Positions 1-30,814 of a DNA stretch of 64,000 bases are shown here, in pieces; position 1 is the stretch's first letter; the number at the start of each line of letters is the position of its first letter. A model generated the notes under the pieces. The model did not search any database and was not told the DNA's origin. It was given only the letters and a program-made list of their open reading frames with translations. The translations under genes were made by a program, and so were the position numbers. The DNA is from Glandiceps talaboti (taxonomy: Eukaryota; Hemichordata; Enteropneusta; Spengelidae), in assembly GCF_964340395.1 (NCBI RefSeq), contig NC_135561.1:15333461-15397460 (forward strand), in the 5' to 3' direction.

Positions 1-491
1 TATCTTATTTTTTTTTATGAATATCGCCAATGAACTTGCACTCATAAAACATGTACTGGGCTACTGTACTAGTTTCATCTGCACATTACTGAAGAATGAA
101 GAAAAGCTGACGTGTGACGTGTGTTAATGTGTGGTTATGAATATATAATGAGCACCTCGCTAAGTCGCGGCCCTCGCTAAGTCGCGGGTTTCTTGATGGA
201 CCTGGACACCCGCGAGTTAGCGAGGGTCTACTGTATAATAATACTATTACACTGTCTTTACATGTACTTTCGGACTAAACTTTTAAATTTAAGCTTTCTA
301 TTTTTTCCTTCCAGCCATTGCCATGGAAACTATTCCCATTCCAAATTCATCCTACCTCAATATGACATCACAATAATGTAAATTTTATAAATTATTTCGG
401 AGAGAGAGAGAGTTTTATAAATACTTTACAAATTAACATTTCAAATGTATACACACACACTACAGACCCAAACTATGAAATCTTCCCCTAC
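1..491. other. JAK intron, no feature recognised
   Basis: AT-rich with a short GA run near 400 and a repeated phrase CTAAGTCGCGG at about 160-190. I see no exon of the JH1 kinase here. Confidence 0.6.
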
Positions 492-16103
<15,612 letters not shown>

Positions 16104-16361
16104 TTTGATTTCAACTGTGCAGGTCTTAACAATGTAGTGTACTTCAATATCTTGAGACTTATAGTTATATTGACACACAGCATTAGGTTGTCTGTGAAAG
16201 TAAGAAAGAAAAATGTAGCATTATTAAGAAGCAACCATCGAAAAGCTGTAATCAACAGCACATGATTTAGCCTGTTTATTTGCTTAATCTGCGCTACCCG
16301 CATTAGATACAGCATCAGTTTGCACATGTTTAGCTCCTACTTGGGTATCATTCTTAGATTC

Positions 16362-16552
16362 TGTGTTTACCAGAATGTGCCATCCCATCAAATTTCAACC
16401 CCATTCATTGTGTTTACCAGAATGTGCCATCCCATCGAATTTCAACCCCATTCACTGTGTTTACCAGAATGTGCCATCCCATCGAATTTCAACCCCATTC
16501 ACTGTGTTTACCAGAATGTGCCATCCCATCAAATTTTAACCCCATTCACTGA
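16362..16552. repeat. 47-bp minisatellite, 4 copies
   Basis: The word TGTTTACCAGAATGTGCCAT recurs at 16364, 16411, 16458 and 16505. The unit continues CCCATCGAATTTCAACCCCA TTCAC. It lies in JAK intron 1, about 170 bp upstream of exon 2 on the coding strand. Confidence 0.92.
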
Positions 16553-18174
16553 GTACATGTAAGTGTTGAGATGCCAGGATTTCATCAAATATCATGTTTT
16601 AGACCTAACTGGCATATCAACAATGGAGTCATCTTATGTTGAACAATTCTCAATCAATATAGCCCATGGAACATCCAAACCAAAATTCAGCACTCAGTAC
16701 ATGTAGGTGTTGAGATGCCAGGTTTTCACCAAGTATCATGTTTGTAGACGTAATTTGCATATCAACAAGAAAGTAATCTTATTTTAACATTTTTCATTTT
16801 TTATTTGTAAATTTTGTTGAACAATACCCACTCACTTTAATGAATTAATTTTTTGACTAAAAATAACATTTTTTGACCGAATTTGTACATCACGGGTAGT
16901 TGAAAATTCTTCATCTAGACATCCTGCAATACATACATGTACATGTACACATAGCTTCCAATTTTCAAAACAAACTGCTACATACATGCTAAACATCCCC
17001 ACCAATTTTCAGACAAATTCGCTTATTAGTTTTGAAGTTTCACTATTTAAGTCAAAATTTTAAAACTGAAAAATCATAATGGAACCCTGTGACTCAAAAG
17101 TACTCTTTCTGCTGTTTCCTGTGTTTGACAGAATGGTCAAATAAAGTACAAATGGTTGACATAGTTCCCAATGACATTTGCAACATATTACAAAACATAC
17201 CGAAAACCTGGAAATTTTCACAAAAGGCTTACACTTACAGGTAAAACATCGAGGGATCGCCGAATGATTGTACGTACATGGATCATACACATTTTATATT
17301 TCCTAACAACTATTTAGTTTAAGAAACAGGCTTTCCTCATACCACTCATTGCAAATATAAACAACACCACATTCCTGCCAACAAGCAGGCACTGTATGTG
17401 CACACACACATGTACATACAGGTATCACTTGTCACTTTGAATCAATACAGTCATTTGTACGTGTCAAAATCTGAGCCTGCAATGTGATGACTTTCAATAG
17501 CTTGATTGTTCCAAGGAGATGCATGTGTGTCTGTGTATCAGTAGGGGTCAGATGGTGTTGTTTATAGTTGTATTGAGTGGGCTGAGGAAATCCTGTTTTT
17601 TATCTATCTAAATTGTTCTTAGGAAACATAAAATGATGTATGATACACAGAGTCGTTCAGCAATCCCTCCATGTTTTACCTATATTTTGAAATTCACTTC
17701 TTTTGCTGGATAACAAATGCCAAAATAAGCAGTGTTTACAACAATAAACTGCCTTCTTGTACATGAACACAATGTACCAGTCTGGTAATCAGTAAAAATT
17801 AGTCTTTGAAAACTACCTGAAAACTGTCAAATCTATACATTTTGAGTAGCAAAAATATCTACATGTAGGTTTACAGCAGAAGGGAGTTATGTACATGTAC
17901 ATACAAAAAGACAAATACTTCGGATTGGGTAATCTACATGTAGTGTACTCTACCCTCTCTGAGTGTGTTGATGCTGCTCTGGCTGTCTAGGAAGCAGTTA
18001 CCGATGACTTGATTTTAGTTGTCTGTCCAGTAGGCTGAAGTATCACTTCTCGTTGTTGACCCGAACACTAGACTCATTACAATATGTAACTCAATGAAAG
18101 TGCCAGACACAACAAGTACACATCATTCAACTATACATGTAACTGGTACATTAAAAACACAACATATTGTAATA
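16553..18174. other. JAK intron 1, nothing further recognised
   Basis: Contains two roughly 80-bp phrases (GAGTACATGTAAGTGTTGAG ATGCCAGG at 16551 and the similar one at 16694) forming a weak direct duplication. No exon is seen. Confidence 0.5.
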
Positions 18175-18752
18175 AATATCAAAGCTGCATCTGTAAAAAA
18201 CACTTTCAATACATAATATGCATGTAATAGCATATTTAATGGTAACAGGACAAGCTGTTACCAGCTACAATGTAACCTGTATACAACATGTATTATGTAA
18301 GTATAATTGGACAAGTGTACACATGTTGGAAGGGCCTCTCTCCAAAGTCTACTGTATTATATGGTGTACATTTAATTCATGGTCTACCATACAAATCTGC
18401 TTTGTCCTAAGGGGTTCATTACATTCCACAACCCACAAACCTTTAAATCAGATACAGATATTGATATCAGATGTTGATATCAGAGTTTTTTGGTAGAATG
18501 ATTTAGCTCTATTGTTGAATTTTAGTATACCCCCCCCCCCCCCACTGCACTCACCTGTTATGTATTTACAATATAGTTTAAAACAGCCAATCAGAGAAAG
18601 GAAAAGAGAATATCAAAGCTGCATCTATAAAAAGACTTTCAATATATAATATGAATACATAACATACATTACATAACGCATTACATAACGTATATACATG
18701 TAATGGTAACAGGACAAGCTGTTACCAGCTACATGTACACAACATGTATCAT
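18175..18752. repeat. Local direct duplication, about 130 bp, two copies
   Basis: ATATCAAAGCTGCATCTGTA and GGTAACAGGACAAGCTGTTA CCAGCTACA at 18178-18300 recur at 18612-18752 with a short internal expansion (CATTACATAACG). JAK intron 1. Confidence 0.8.
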
Positions 18753-19364
18753 ATAAACCGGGGATTGAACTGAGTTTCATTGGCTAATGTACATGTATGT
18801 GGATACACACAAACGTCTCCCACAGTGCAAGCCTTGGTGACAGTACAGTATTTGTTATGACCAGACATTATTATCTGTACAGAACTGGATTATTATTAGA
18901 ATGAGTGACCATTTAGGGGTTTTAAAGTCGATATGATGTGAAACTCTCCTTGTACAGGGCACAAGGACGAGTCATTTTTAAGAGTATCTGCCCAAGGGGT
19001 AAAATCGCTTGTCTGGGGCAAGTACAAGGTCTTTATTTCGAGACCTGAAAAGTGTAATAAATTATTACTGACACAAGCTTCCATACAAATACTGCTATGA
19101 AGATTTGTTGAAGTATTACTTTTCATAGGTTGCATAAATTTATGATTCTCGTAAATATATAAATACTTTTGCAGTCTGTGTATTTTTTTTACTAACATTA
19201 CAGGAATACCTCACAATTCTATGCATCATCACATTTGAAAGATTTGTTTACACTTGACTATGAAAATCAAATGGTTGGTTGAACATAGACAAGTATTATT
19301 CTGATTTAAACCTGATGTGGAAGTTAGTGAGCTAGGGGGTTCAATTCTTGATATCTTCATTTTA

Positions 19365-19735
19365 CCACCTAGGTACAGCATAAAAATACAATGTAACTTG
19401 ATTTGACCCCCTAGGCACAACATAAAAATAACATTCATTCAATTTTAACCCCTAGGCACAGCATAAAAATAACAATCATTAAATTTTACCCCCTAGGCAC
19501 AGTATAAACATAACAATCATTCAATTTTACCCCCTAGGCACAGTATAAACATAACAATCATTCAATTTTACCCCCTAGGCACAGTATAAACATAACAATC
19601 ATTCAATTTTACCCCCTAGGCACAGTATAAACATAACAATCATTCAATTTTACCCCTAGGCACAGTATAAACATAACAATCATTCAATTTTACCCCCTAG
19701 GCACAGTATAAACCTAACAATCATTCAATTTTTTG
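19365..19735. repeat. 41-bp minisatellite, about 9 copies (JAK intron 1)
   Basis: The unit is AATTTTACCCCCTAGGCACA followed by GTATAAACATAACAATCATTC. The distal copies are near identical, while those at the left end are more diverged (AACATAAAAATAAC). One copy has lost a C. Confidence 0.93.
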
Positions 19736-20199
19736 CTCAAAATAATGATTTTTGCTACACATACATACACGTAGCTATTGTATAGGCAAGCATGAGAATA
19801 TGTTGACCTTCTTGTTCTGACTGTGTAATAAAAATGTGTCAAGAATTTGGTCTTATTACCGTTTACAAATGTACATTGGTATATCCACTCTTTACATGTA
19901 CATCTGCAGTCTGACACACATACTTGATGATTCAAATCCTGGTTTTCCTTATCTCAAAATACTGAGAGGAATTGCATTGAATATTCAATACATTTGTTAA
20001 AATGTCTTTTCATTTTCAAACGCATTGTGTATTGTTAAAATTGACAAAGAAAAACAGCAAAGCTATATTTGTATCAAGGTTTCATTTCATGTCACAGATC
20101 ACCGAACAGTTTGTACCAACAATATGCTTTTGAAAGATATGTTGTGCACTTTCTGTTTGCATTTTGTTTTTGGTCCTCACAAGAAGTGTTGTAACTGTT

Positions 20200-20555
20200 A
20201 GTCTAGTTCCTATCCGATGTGTTATGATTAGTACAATCATCTCATTTAGGGAAAGTCGTTATTCTAGCACAAATATTTGTATTAACCCCGACTGCCATTC
20301 ATATAAACATGATGACTTTAATGCATCCCCCATAAGATTTTAGTTTCATAATGGAGAGGTGAAGTTTAGTTAATGAGCAATTGTCTAAAGGAACTAACAA
20401 CTGCCTTCCAGTTCATGATGGATTACAACTGACACGAGTCGTTTACCATATAGTGGGGTAGCACAAATTTTTGCAACGATAATGACTTTCCCTATACGTG
20501 AGTGGAGATGATCAAAATAATTGTAACTTGTCATAAAGGATTACTACATTGTAGA
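20200..20555. mobile_element. CTAGTTCC-family MITE, full-length diverged copy
   Basis: It begins GTCTAGTTCCTATCCGATGT. The interior words ATTCTAGCACAA, CCCCGACTGCC and TTAGTTTCATAATGGAGAGG match the copy at 4758-5098. JAK intron 1. Confidence 0.72.
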
Positions 20556-21164
20556 CTACGTAATGGTATACATGTACATGTAGACGTAATAAAGGACAGA
20601 AGTTTTTGTGACACGTTTTTATTGAACAATGTCATTTTCAAATTTTGAAAATAAACGTGGGCAATATAAAATGTGTGATTCCAATACCACAATGACACCT
20701 TTCAAAACAGGTATGTAAACGTAGAGTTGGTACTACATCTTTTGTTAATTCATGTACATCTAATAATGTTCTCTATATGTTCACAGGTTTTATTTTATGA
20801 AAAATTTTCAAGTTATTCTTCTCAAATTAAATCCTTGGGCTACAACTTTCTGAAATTGGTAACCCACTAGGATTACCAAAGAAAAAACTTAATTGCAAAC
20901 CCTGTTCATAACATGCATGTCTGTTTTCTTTCCTCAGTGATGTCTGCCCATACTTCATCAAACTATCAAAGAAGATGTATTCTGACTGATATTTCATTTG
21001 TTTTTGGGTGAAAGCAATATTTGTCAAAAATAAAAACAATTAAAAAGATAAAATAATATAAAATAAAATTCAAAACCTACACTATTCCCGGTCCGTGAGG
21101 CCATATATGTATTACTATTATTGGAAAAACATTGTGTAGTTATGATTACACTCAATTTCAAAAT

Positions 21165-21500
21165 ATGAGAGGTAGGTAGATTTTTTTATACATATTTTTC
21201 CGCATATATGTGAGTGTCTAGTTCAGATAGTTATGTTTTCCATTGTTTTCCATATGGTTTCTCTGTTATTGGTTTCTTCCCATCAGATGTACAGCCATTA
21301 CCGATTGGAAGAACAGTTTTATATTGTCTTCTTAAGTTGATGTCAGTTACCGCATCAATTATTTCTCATGAGACTTCACAATTTTTCCAATTTCATTAAC
21401 TTTTCTCTCAAATACGTAAAAAAAAAGTTTTGAGTCAGCAGTGAAAAACTAGGTGGGGGCGGCCGGGTAACTAGAACCAAACAATTTTTCTAGGCCCTAG
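21165..21500 (-). repeat. 300-bp dispersed repeat with remnant minus-strand reading frame, copy 1
   Basis: It shares ATCAGATGTACAGCCATTA, AAGTTGATGTCAGTT and AAGTTT..GTGAAAAACTAGG with copies at 52015 and 56685. On the minus strand a frame reads TDINLRRQYKTVLPIGNGCT, also seen in the other copies. Confidence 0.7.
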
Positions 21501-22076
21501 TTTTTGACATAAGTATAATAAACTAAGATACACTATAAAGATGAAAAGTTTTGATTTACATATATTATATATTATATATCATTTATTATTTTTATATATT
21601 TATATATTATTCATCTGGCGAGAACCTGTCAACTCTCTCCAACATGACCTACATGTAATTATGACAAATCTGTGTTTGGAAAGTACACGTGGATATCAAC
21701 AAACAAACAAACAATGAACCAATAACAAAATAAATGAATTCGAAAGTGCAATGAGAAGAAATGTACATTGTAATTTAAATGAACATACGTGGGAATCATA
21801 ATTCTTCATGCTGCCTGGCATCAATATTTGGTAACTTTTCAATGATTTGTCTTTTCTACTAACACAGGATTCATTTGGCAGATTTGTGTGTAAGCTGAAT
21901 CTCCCAGGGTACATGTCCAGCATGGATGACCTAACCAGTGATGCTTCCACCACCGTAATGTACTGTGTACATAATCATGTACAACTTTTGTTGTTGACAA
22001 TGACAATGTTGTTTTATAACGTTAAGAATAAGATGTCGGGCGTTGCAATATTAAAATATTTAGAGTAAAAAATTAC

Positions 22077-22400
22077 CTTTGTAGATAGTTCGATGTTTTG
22101 CATCCTCGATGCATCACTCGATCCTACAGGAGACTGAGTTCTATACATGGGTGTAGACTAACAATGGCGTTGGTCATAAATTTACAAATCTCTTCCTTGT
22201 CGCTCACGACACAATAATATGAAGAGGGAAGCGTTTGAGACCTGTGTACTGAGTGTGCGTGTACCGGAAGTAAGCAAGCCGCGACTCTGATGCTCCGCAC
22301 GGTTTATAACGACGGCGTCAACGACACTGCAGTGAATGTTTGGATTACTCGTGTAATAAGCACCGTTAGCAAATGTTAGAAAAACTCTCACTTTCTGTAA
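22077..22400 (-). other. JAK: Probable JAK 5'UTR exon 1 (right boundary approximate)
   Basis: A minus-strand donor (CAAAG|gtaatt) sits at 22076-22075, and the JAK exon 2 acceptor (16192) needs an upstream partner. The sequence to its right contains scattered CpG, unlike the surrounding AT-rich DNA, and no long ORF. The transcription start is not visible, so the right end is a guess. A 5'UTR exon elsewhere in 16200-22500 is also possible. Confidence 0.4.
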
Positions 22401-22566
22401 ATAAGGAATGTTTTCTCGACGGAATCGCTTACAGGATGACGGAAGGAATCACATCTTCAATAACAATATTTACAGCGCCCTCATATTGAGGTCAAAGGTA
22501 ACGTTGAGAAACCCGTCCAGTTAACCTTCGACCTCTTCGCTCTCTGTCGTCAGATAGCAGTAATAG
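22078..22566. promoter_or_regulatory. Divergent JAK / UBA52 promoter region
   Basis: The region lies between the inferred JAK 5'UTR exon (minus) and the UBA52 first exon (plus). It has more CpG than its flanks and no TATA box. A near-DR1 word, AGGTCAAAGGTAA, sits at about 22491. The pyrimidine-rich string CCTCTTCGCTCTCTG near 22531 could be the 5'TOP start of UBA52. Function is inferred from position. Confidence 0.5.
22531..22566 (+). other. UBA52: UBA52 noncoding exon 1 (start approximate)
   Basis: A pyrimidine-rich stretch of the TOP mRNA type is followed by the strong donor AATAG|gtgagt at 22567. Ribosomal-protein genes usually begin with a short noncoding TOP exon. The partner acceptor is at 23690-23691, five bases before the ATG. 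Confidence 0.6.
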
Positions 22567-23292
22567 GTGAGTTGCACACGACAACTTTTACGTGAAATTA
22601 TGTACACTTTTGAGTGGTTTACGACAAAATAATGATTTGATTACGATTATCATTATTATGTGTATCATTCCATTGTTATGAATATGCTAAAATATGGGAA
22701 ATTTTGTATTATTTAACAAACCATGCCGGTGCACTGTGACTGACTGAATTATGAAGCATGCATTGCGTATTGATCAACGAGGGATCCATCTTATTATTAG
22801 GGGGTCCCCGTACAGTGTAGTTAATCCTCTCACACTCTGTCGTAAACTGTGTGCTCACTTCAGTGTCTTGTGTATTATTATTTAAGGAGAAAAGTTAACT
22901 CATCACACGTCAATTGTGTGATAAATTAGCAAATCTATTTAAAAAAATAAAATATTACATGTAATGATGTATGATGTATTTCATGTCGAGTGCAACGACA
23001 ATAACCCAAGAATCTTACATACAGTATCAATTAATTTATTGTCAATAAAGCCCTTGTTGAACCATAATGATTGAATGATGAAAGGGACAATTGTGAACAC
23101 AATGAAATATTACCAGAAACCCAGCACCATATCTCGCATTAAAAGTAAATTTTAATAAACTTACACTGTATCAACATCACTGTAGTTAATACAAAACGTC
23201 AAAGCTGTTATCATTGAAGGAGTGAAAGTTTTCCGTCAAAATTTGATTAAAAGTGCGAAAATGAAGTTCAGCAATCGCATTGATGCCAGGAC

Positions 23293-23293
<1 letters not shown>

Positions 23294-23323
<30 letters not shown>
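23294..23323. repeat. 30-base poly-C tract in UBA52 intron 1
   Basis: An uninterrupted C30 lies about 50 bp upstream of a CTAGTTCC-family fragment that itself contains a G12 run (23452-23463). Other long G/C runs are at 1231-1246, 2660-2677, 11587-11602, 18531-18543, 28469-28493, 48940-48949, 49706-49719 and 54311-54324. Confidence 0.95.
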
Positions 23324-23324
<1 letters not shown>

Positions 23325-23373
23325 CTTAACAGCTTGTGTGACATAGTGCGATCGTCTGTAATTGTATATGGCC

Positions 23374-23558
23374 AGTCTAAGTTCTCCAGTCTGAAACTAA
23401 AATCACATGGGGACATGATAACGTCATCACATTTACATTTATATGAATGCAGGGGGGGGGGGGCACAGATTTTTGTGCTAGGATATGGACTTTCCCTATT
23501 CATGAGTGGATATGATCCTGGTAATTGTATCACGTAGTATAGGGACTAGACTAGGTTT
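23374..23558. repeat. CTAGTTCC-family fragment in UBA52 intron 1, with G12 run
   Basis: CCAGTCTGAAACTAAAATCA, GATAACGTCATCACATTTAC, a G run, GCACAGATTTTTGTGCTAGG and a right end GTATAGGGACTAGACTAG match the family. Confidence 0.7.
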
Positions 23559-23672
23559 ATTGGAACTCTTGTGATACATTTACCCAGTATAAAATTGTAA
23601 CCTATTGCATTGATTAGAGTATTGCATTCTCTCCATTTACAAAACAACATTGGTTGGTAATCCTGTTTGTGA

Positions 23673-25947
<2,275 letters not shown>

Positions 25948-26005
25948 ACGACAAAATGTTTGCTACTGTACTTTCAATTGAACTTTCGTTGAGATTTACA
26001 GATGT

Positions 26006-26016
26006 AATAAAATAAA
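26006..26016 (+). terminator. UBA52 polyadenylation signals
   Basis: Two overlapping AATAAA hexamers (26006-26011 and 26011-26016) lie 59 nt after the UBA52 stop. This is a short 3'UTR, typical of ribosomal-protein genes. Confidence 0.75.
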
Positions 26017-26168
26017 AAGTTAGATTATAAACTTGAATATTCTGTGTGAAAGAGCTTGTGTGTGTGTGTTATGTAGTTCAGTGGATTGTGTGTATAATTC
26101 TGATGCTAGGCTTGGGAGAGATAAACATCACACAAGATTTGTACATCTACATAAACACATGGACGGAC

Positions 26169-26575
26169 CTAGACTAGTTCCTATACAGTATCATTACAAT
26201 TTGCACCTCCACTCACAGTATAGTCAAAGTCATTACTCTAGAAGTCCTGAGATCTAATTTAAAATTCATCCACAGCCACCCACACAGTCATTAACATCAT
26301 GTCTTTGTTAATCAATCACACAATTCTAACCAATAACACAGACAGTCCCTCATAAAGTTAGTGTTTATTGGGGCAGTTACGTAATGTCTCCAAATATGGT
26401 ATTTTTGTCAGCTCAGGATGCTACTTATACACTGTTGACATCACTGTAACAGTTGGGGTTCACTGATTGGATGAACAACTTTTTGTGCTGATTGAGGGAC
26501 TTTGACCAGACGTGGTTTAGTTATAAGCCAACGTAAACCACGTTGGCATCCAGACTAGGATGAACTAGTCTGTAA
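26169..26575. mobile_element. 400-bp dispersed element, copy 1 (3' of UBA52)
   Basis: It shares about 370 bp, including ATCATGTCTTTGTTAATCAA, CATAAAGTTAGTGTTTATTG and GGATGCTACTTATACACTGT, with 53594-53962. Its left end CTAGTTCCTATACAGTATCA resembles the CTAGTTCC MITEs, suggesting mobilisation by the same transposase. Coding capacity is not seen. Confidence 0.75.
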
Positions 26576-27309
26576 GGTACGCCATGACAGGGCGCCCTCA
26601 ACCATCGGCCAACCCCTAACCTAACATAACAAATGTTTTAGGTTTATGTGTTCCCTGTGTTAGAACTCACTGATGACATTGTACGTCAACAAATCTGGAT
26701 TAGTACTCTAGAACAGTAATGAATAAATAACAAGAAAAGATTCACAGTAAACTAATCTTTATGGTATTGTCCATAATACACCGAGTCACGAGATGCATTT
26801 TACATTTTAAAAAGTTGTTCATATCTTTAGTCCATCTTCTGTTGAGGTGTATATATCTAGTACATCATTAAAGGTGATTCAAAATGCTCACATTCACTAT
26901 CGCTAATTTGCTAGACTACATGTTTGTGAAATGCATTCTGGTTTTAAAACTTTTCAAAAGCGTCTGTTTTTTTTATCAGACAATCACGATATATTCACTG
27001 AAAATTGTTAAAATACCAATTGAATGCACATATGTTGTACATGTTCATGACATTAGGAGGTTGATTGTATCCACGTTGAAATTGTGGATTCCTTCAGGTT
27101 GCTGATTTTTGGATGTGGACCCAACAATCAATTTCATGGGATTTATTCCCCATTAACAGATTCATAATGCTGGCAATTCAGTAATATAGTAAATTAATGT
27201 TCTTTTATACACAACCAAGTTGCTTGCCGAAACGTAAAACATTAACCAAAGTAACTTGGTTGTGTATCAAAAAAACATTACTATGTGATTGGATTTATTG
27301 TTTTATTAA

Positions 27310-27669
27310 AGTGGCCATATGGATGAAGATTGGGTATTTATTTTGGATTTTTAATTTATAAAACAAATTTATCATGATTTTCTACTTGAAAAAAATCAAT
27401 GTAAAAAAACATATGCCAAGTCTATGTTTGTAACTCAATAAATTGTAAAACATAGATAAATGTGTAAAATCTTTGTTATAGTACAATAACAAACTTTTTT
27501 TTTTTTTTTTTTTTTACACATTTTTTACCTTTTGTAATGTATTGAGTTACAAATACAGACTTGGTCTGTGTTGTTACACATTTATTTTTCAAGTAGGAAA
27601 CCATGATAAAATTGTTTTAAAAATTAAAAAATCCAAAATAAATACTTAATCCTCATCCATATGGCCACT
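27310..27669. mobile_element. Palindromic MITE with TTAA target-site duplication (complete copy)
   Basis: The termini AGTGGCCATATGG and CCATATGGCCACT are flanked by TTAA on both sides (27306-27309, 27670-27673). The arms are complementary for most of the 360 bp, with an AT-rich centre. TTAA duplication is the piggyBac signature, so a piggyBac-type non-autonomous element is the best guess. Confidence 0.85.
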
Positions 27670-28468
27670 TTAACCACAGGTGATTCAAAACTGTTCAGAG
27701 TGTAAGACACACCGTGCAAATCATTATATCTAATAAAAGAGTTATTAAAAACGTTTCAGTTACAGCTGTGCAGTTTTCAGAACTTCTATTCAAACTGATG
27801 CGGCTGTGTAAGTTATAAAACACATTTGTAACATTACAGCTGTTCATGTTTGTGCAAAAGACACGTCCTTGGTTTAAGTCACTTTATTGTAACTTTCAGC
27901 TTCAAGTATTGAATTTCTGCTGATATTCTGAATAATTTCTACCCCAATCAACATCAACGGCGCCACTGGTTATGTCACGCACAAAAATACTGATCGTACA
28001 AGAACAAATACATGGAACAAATATCATGTAAGATATGAACAGCGCCCTCGCACTAGTAGTTTAAATTCCCTTTGTTTATATTGGGCGCGTTCAGGGTCAC
28101 GATTTCAACCTGTATAATGTACAATTTATGGATAAGTTTCAGTGAACATATTGTGGTTGTCAGATCGAAAAGCTATACTTCAATTACAACTAATATAGGC
28201 TTAACATGGTGACAGATTCAAATCAAACTTTGCTCAAAATATAAACTTGCCCTCAGTGAGGCTATGTACGTGTACATAATATTGACCACTGATTAACAGA
28301 TACATGTACATGTACTATTTCTTTTAATAAATAATCGACTAATTTTTGGTGAATATATTTTTGGTCACTTGTTGAAAAAAATGTCCCAGTTGCAGCTACT
28401 CTGGTGCATGTTATTACAAATGTAAACAGCGCCATCACACCAGTAGGTTAAGTTGCCTTTATTTACAA

Positions 28469-28493
28469 CCCCCCCCCCCCCCCCCCCCCCCCC
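28469..28493. repeat. 25-base poly-C tract
   Basis: An uninterrupted C25 in the intergenic region between UBA52 and LRRC58. No gene is nearby. Confidence 0.95.
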
Positions 28494-28779
28494 ATCTGGG
28501 ATTATTATACCTTTGCTTGGGAGAGTTTGTCATTTTACAAGCAAAGAATATATGCAGAAAATCGAATGGGTACTCTTTCTCTTTATTTGGAGATGAAAAT
28601 GCAGGTGAAATCTGAAGGACTCATATACTATGTTAGCCAATGGCAACAAGTTTGACACTCCAGTCAATGGATTAGTAATATCCATGCACAGACAGGGAAG
28701 ATTCACACGTTCGAAAGTTGTTTCCACGACAATAGAGTAGTGTTTACTGGAGACTACGTTTGGATATGCGGCGTACATG

Positions 28780-29869
28780 TGCTATGATCAAGAAGTTTTA
28801 CCAGGGAAAAGTAGTGTAATACTATCAGAGAAATGGGAGAGGGTCAGTTGCTGACCTGCTCTTTCCTTGTCTGTGGGAACACCATCCTTCTTTTTGGTAA
28901 CACACACCTTAAAGATTGGGAGGGAAAGGAGGCCTGCCAAGCAAACTGGCATACTTTTTTGTTACTAACTAAAAGTACCCTCATACCTTTCTGAACTTAT
29001 AACAACCAATGATACTGTTCATCAATACAGCACAAGGACTAAATTCCACATTCCAAAAGCCCAGCCCACCCCAATCCATCGTTGCAAATAGTTCACCAAT
29101 CTAATGACTTCTGCATTCTAACACTTCTCTCGGTGTTCAATATTGTTGCATAATTCTTTACATCTGTCATGTGTATTTGTATTCGTTATATTTTGCAAAT
29201 GCATGACAACCCATATTATGGATGCATTGCTGTTTATAAATATATAAATAAATAATAATAATATCAACTCTAGAATGGAAGTGCCTATGGAGAGGGAAAG
29301 GGGGAGGGGCACAATTTATTTCTGAAGTCACTTTGTGGTTCAACAGAGATATGTGAGAACACAGTATATAACAAATGTAAAAAAGAGAAATATCAACACA
29401 CCAAGAGATTTATTTTCTAAATATTGTTTATTTAATTAGGAAAGCATAGAATGCAATAGACTGCACTCCATCTATCTGTGACACATAAAGTCTATAAATG
29501 ACAGTCTTTTCTTGTATCTAAACTATACACCTCTATATCCAACCACCAATCCAGTCTAAATTGTACATGGATTTAACTGATGGTTAAAAATCTGTTCTAA
29601 AAATTACAGTCATTTGCAGCTTATCTTCACAGAATTCCTAGTTTTCTGAAAATGTTTAGTTTAGTACAAAATAATCTACATCAGTTTTTTTGACAGGAAT
29701 ATGTAATATATAGTGTGTTGTGCCACCCTGTGATGAGACTAGATAGAACCACCCTGAACTTTGATACATTTTTTTGTGTTCCTGTAACTCTACATTTAAA
29801 CATTGATACAAGGAAAGAAGTATTTATGAAGAAGAATCTTTCGATCTACCCTGAGCCGAATTTGGCTAA
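28780..29869. other. Intergenic, nothing recognised
   Basis: No ORF with coding signs and no clear repeat. Scattered AATAAA words. Confidence 0.5.
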
Positions 29870-29995
29870 ATCTGATCAAAATCTGATGTCGGGAATTTGG
29901 TATGGTTTCTTTATTTACCTACTACTTTATTGTTATGCACTTTTTTTTGTTTGTTCGGTGAGTGTCTGACACCTACATCTGACACAATACCATAG
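29870..29995. repeat. Dispersed repeat (CTGACACCTACATCTGA family), copy 1
   Basis: GGTTTCTTTATTTACCTACT and TCGGTGAGTGTCTGACACCT ACATCTGACACAATACCATA match 49807-49937. A shorter relative (AAATCTGATGTTGTGAA..TCTTTATTTACC) lies at 43965-44035. Confidence 0.65.
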
Positions 29996-30814
29996 GAGTA
30001 CAAATCTTGCATTTATGTGTAGCCAATCACAATCCGTCTTACGATATAACACTCGATGATCGAATTTGAAACAAAGAACACATTGAACAATAACAATAAC
30101 ATCATTGTGTGCGTGCGCTCTGCACTTGGGGGTTATTTTTGAACAGACTATTCTGGGATAATGTACTCGCATAATGTATTCTCATTGGTTGAATAAATCC
30201 ACTCAGCACTAGAGATTTGTATGCGAGTGTCTATGGTACTGTGTCAGATGTTACACACAGAACAAATAAGAACAAACAACACTAAAAGTAGGCAATCAAT
30301 AAAGAGATCGTGCTAAGTTCACTACAACAGATTTTAACTTTTTGGATTTGGCTAAACAACATAACATATCTCACATTGTATTTCGACCAAACTCAAAGTA
30401 CATGTAAAACAAAATCATGACATATACAATCTAATTAACATTTTGATTGGTATATTAGTCATGTTTAATATATGTCCACAAAAACTGCAATTTTCTATAC
30501 TATTGTCTGGTTGTAACAATGTACATTACAACTTTGCTGACACATTTTGGGATTCTGAATGCCCCTATGAATGGTATTTCAGTCAGTATTTTCAATATTG
30601 CATGTGTAGATGTGCGTTACTTTTTTAAATTTAAAATTAACTGGTAACATAATCCCTATAGTAATATTGCACACTATCTAGTCTTGGTTATCCAGACTCC
30701 TATCACTGTGGGAGAGGGGGTGGGGGTGGGGTGGGTGAAGAGCTCCACTACCAGGCCCACAGATAAAAGTGGGGGGAAAATTAATCCAAATCTTTCAGTA
30801 CCAAATGTGTTTCA

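Noticed and set aside
16104-16178. Upstream extension of the JAK protein from 16178
   Set aside because: The extension would start at GTG. The ATG at 16103 has a good context and fits the JAK N-terminus.
16362-19735. CRISPR-like arrays
   Set aside because: The repeats are contiguous tandem minisatellites with no unique spacers, in an animal genome.
28530-28790. Minus-strand 82-codon ORF of protein-like composition
   Set aside because: No donor or acceptor fits, no family is recognised, and the length is within chance expectation.
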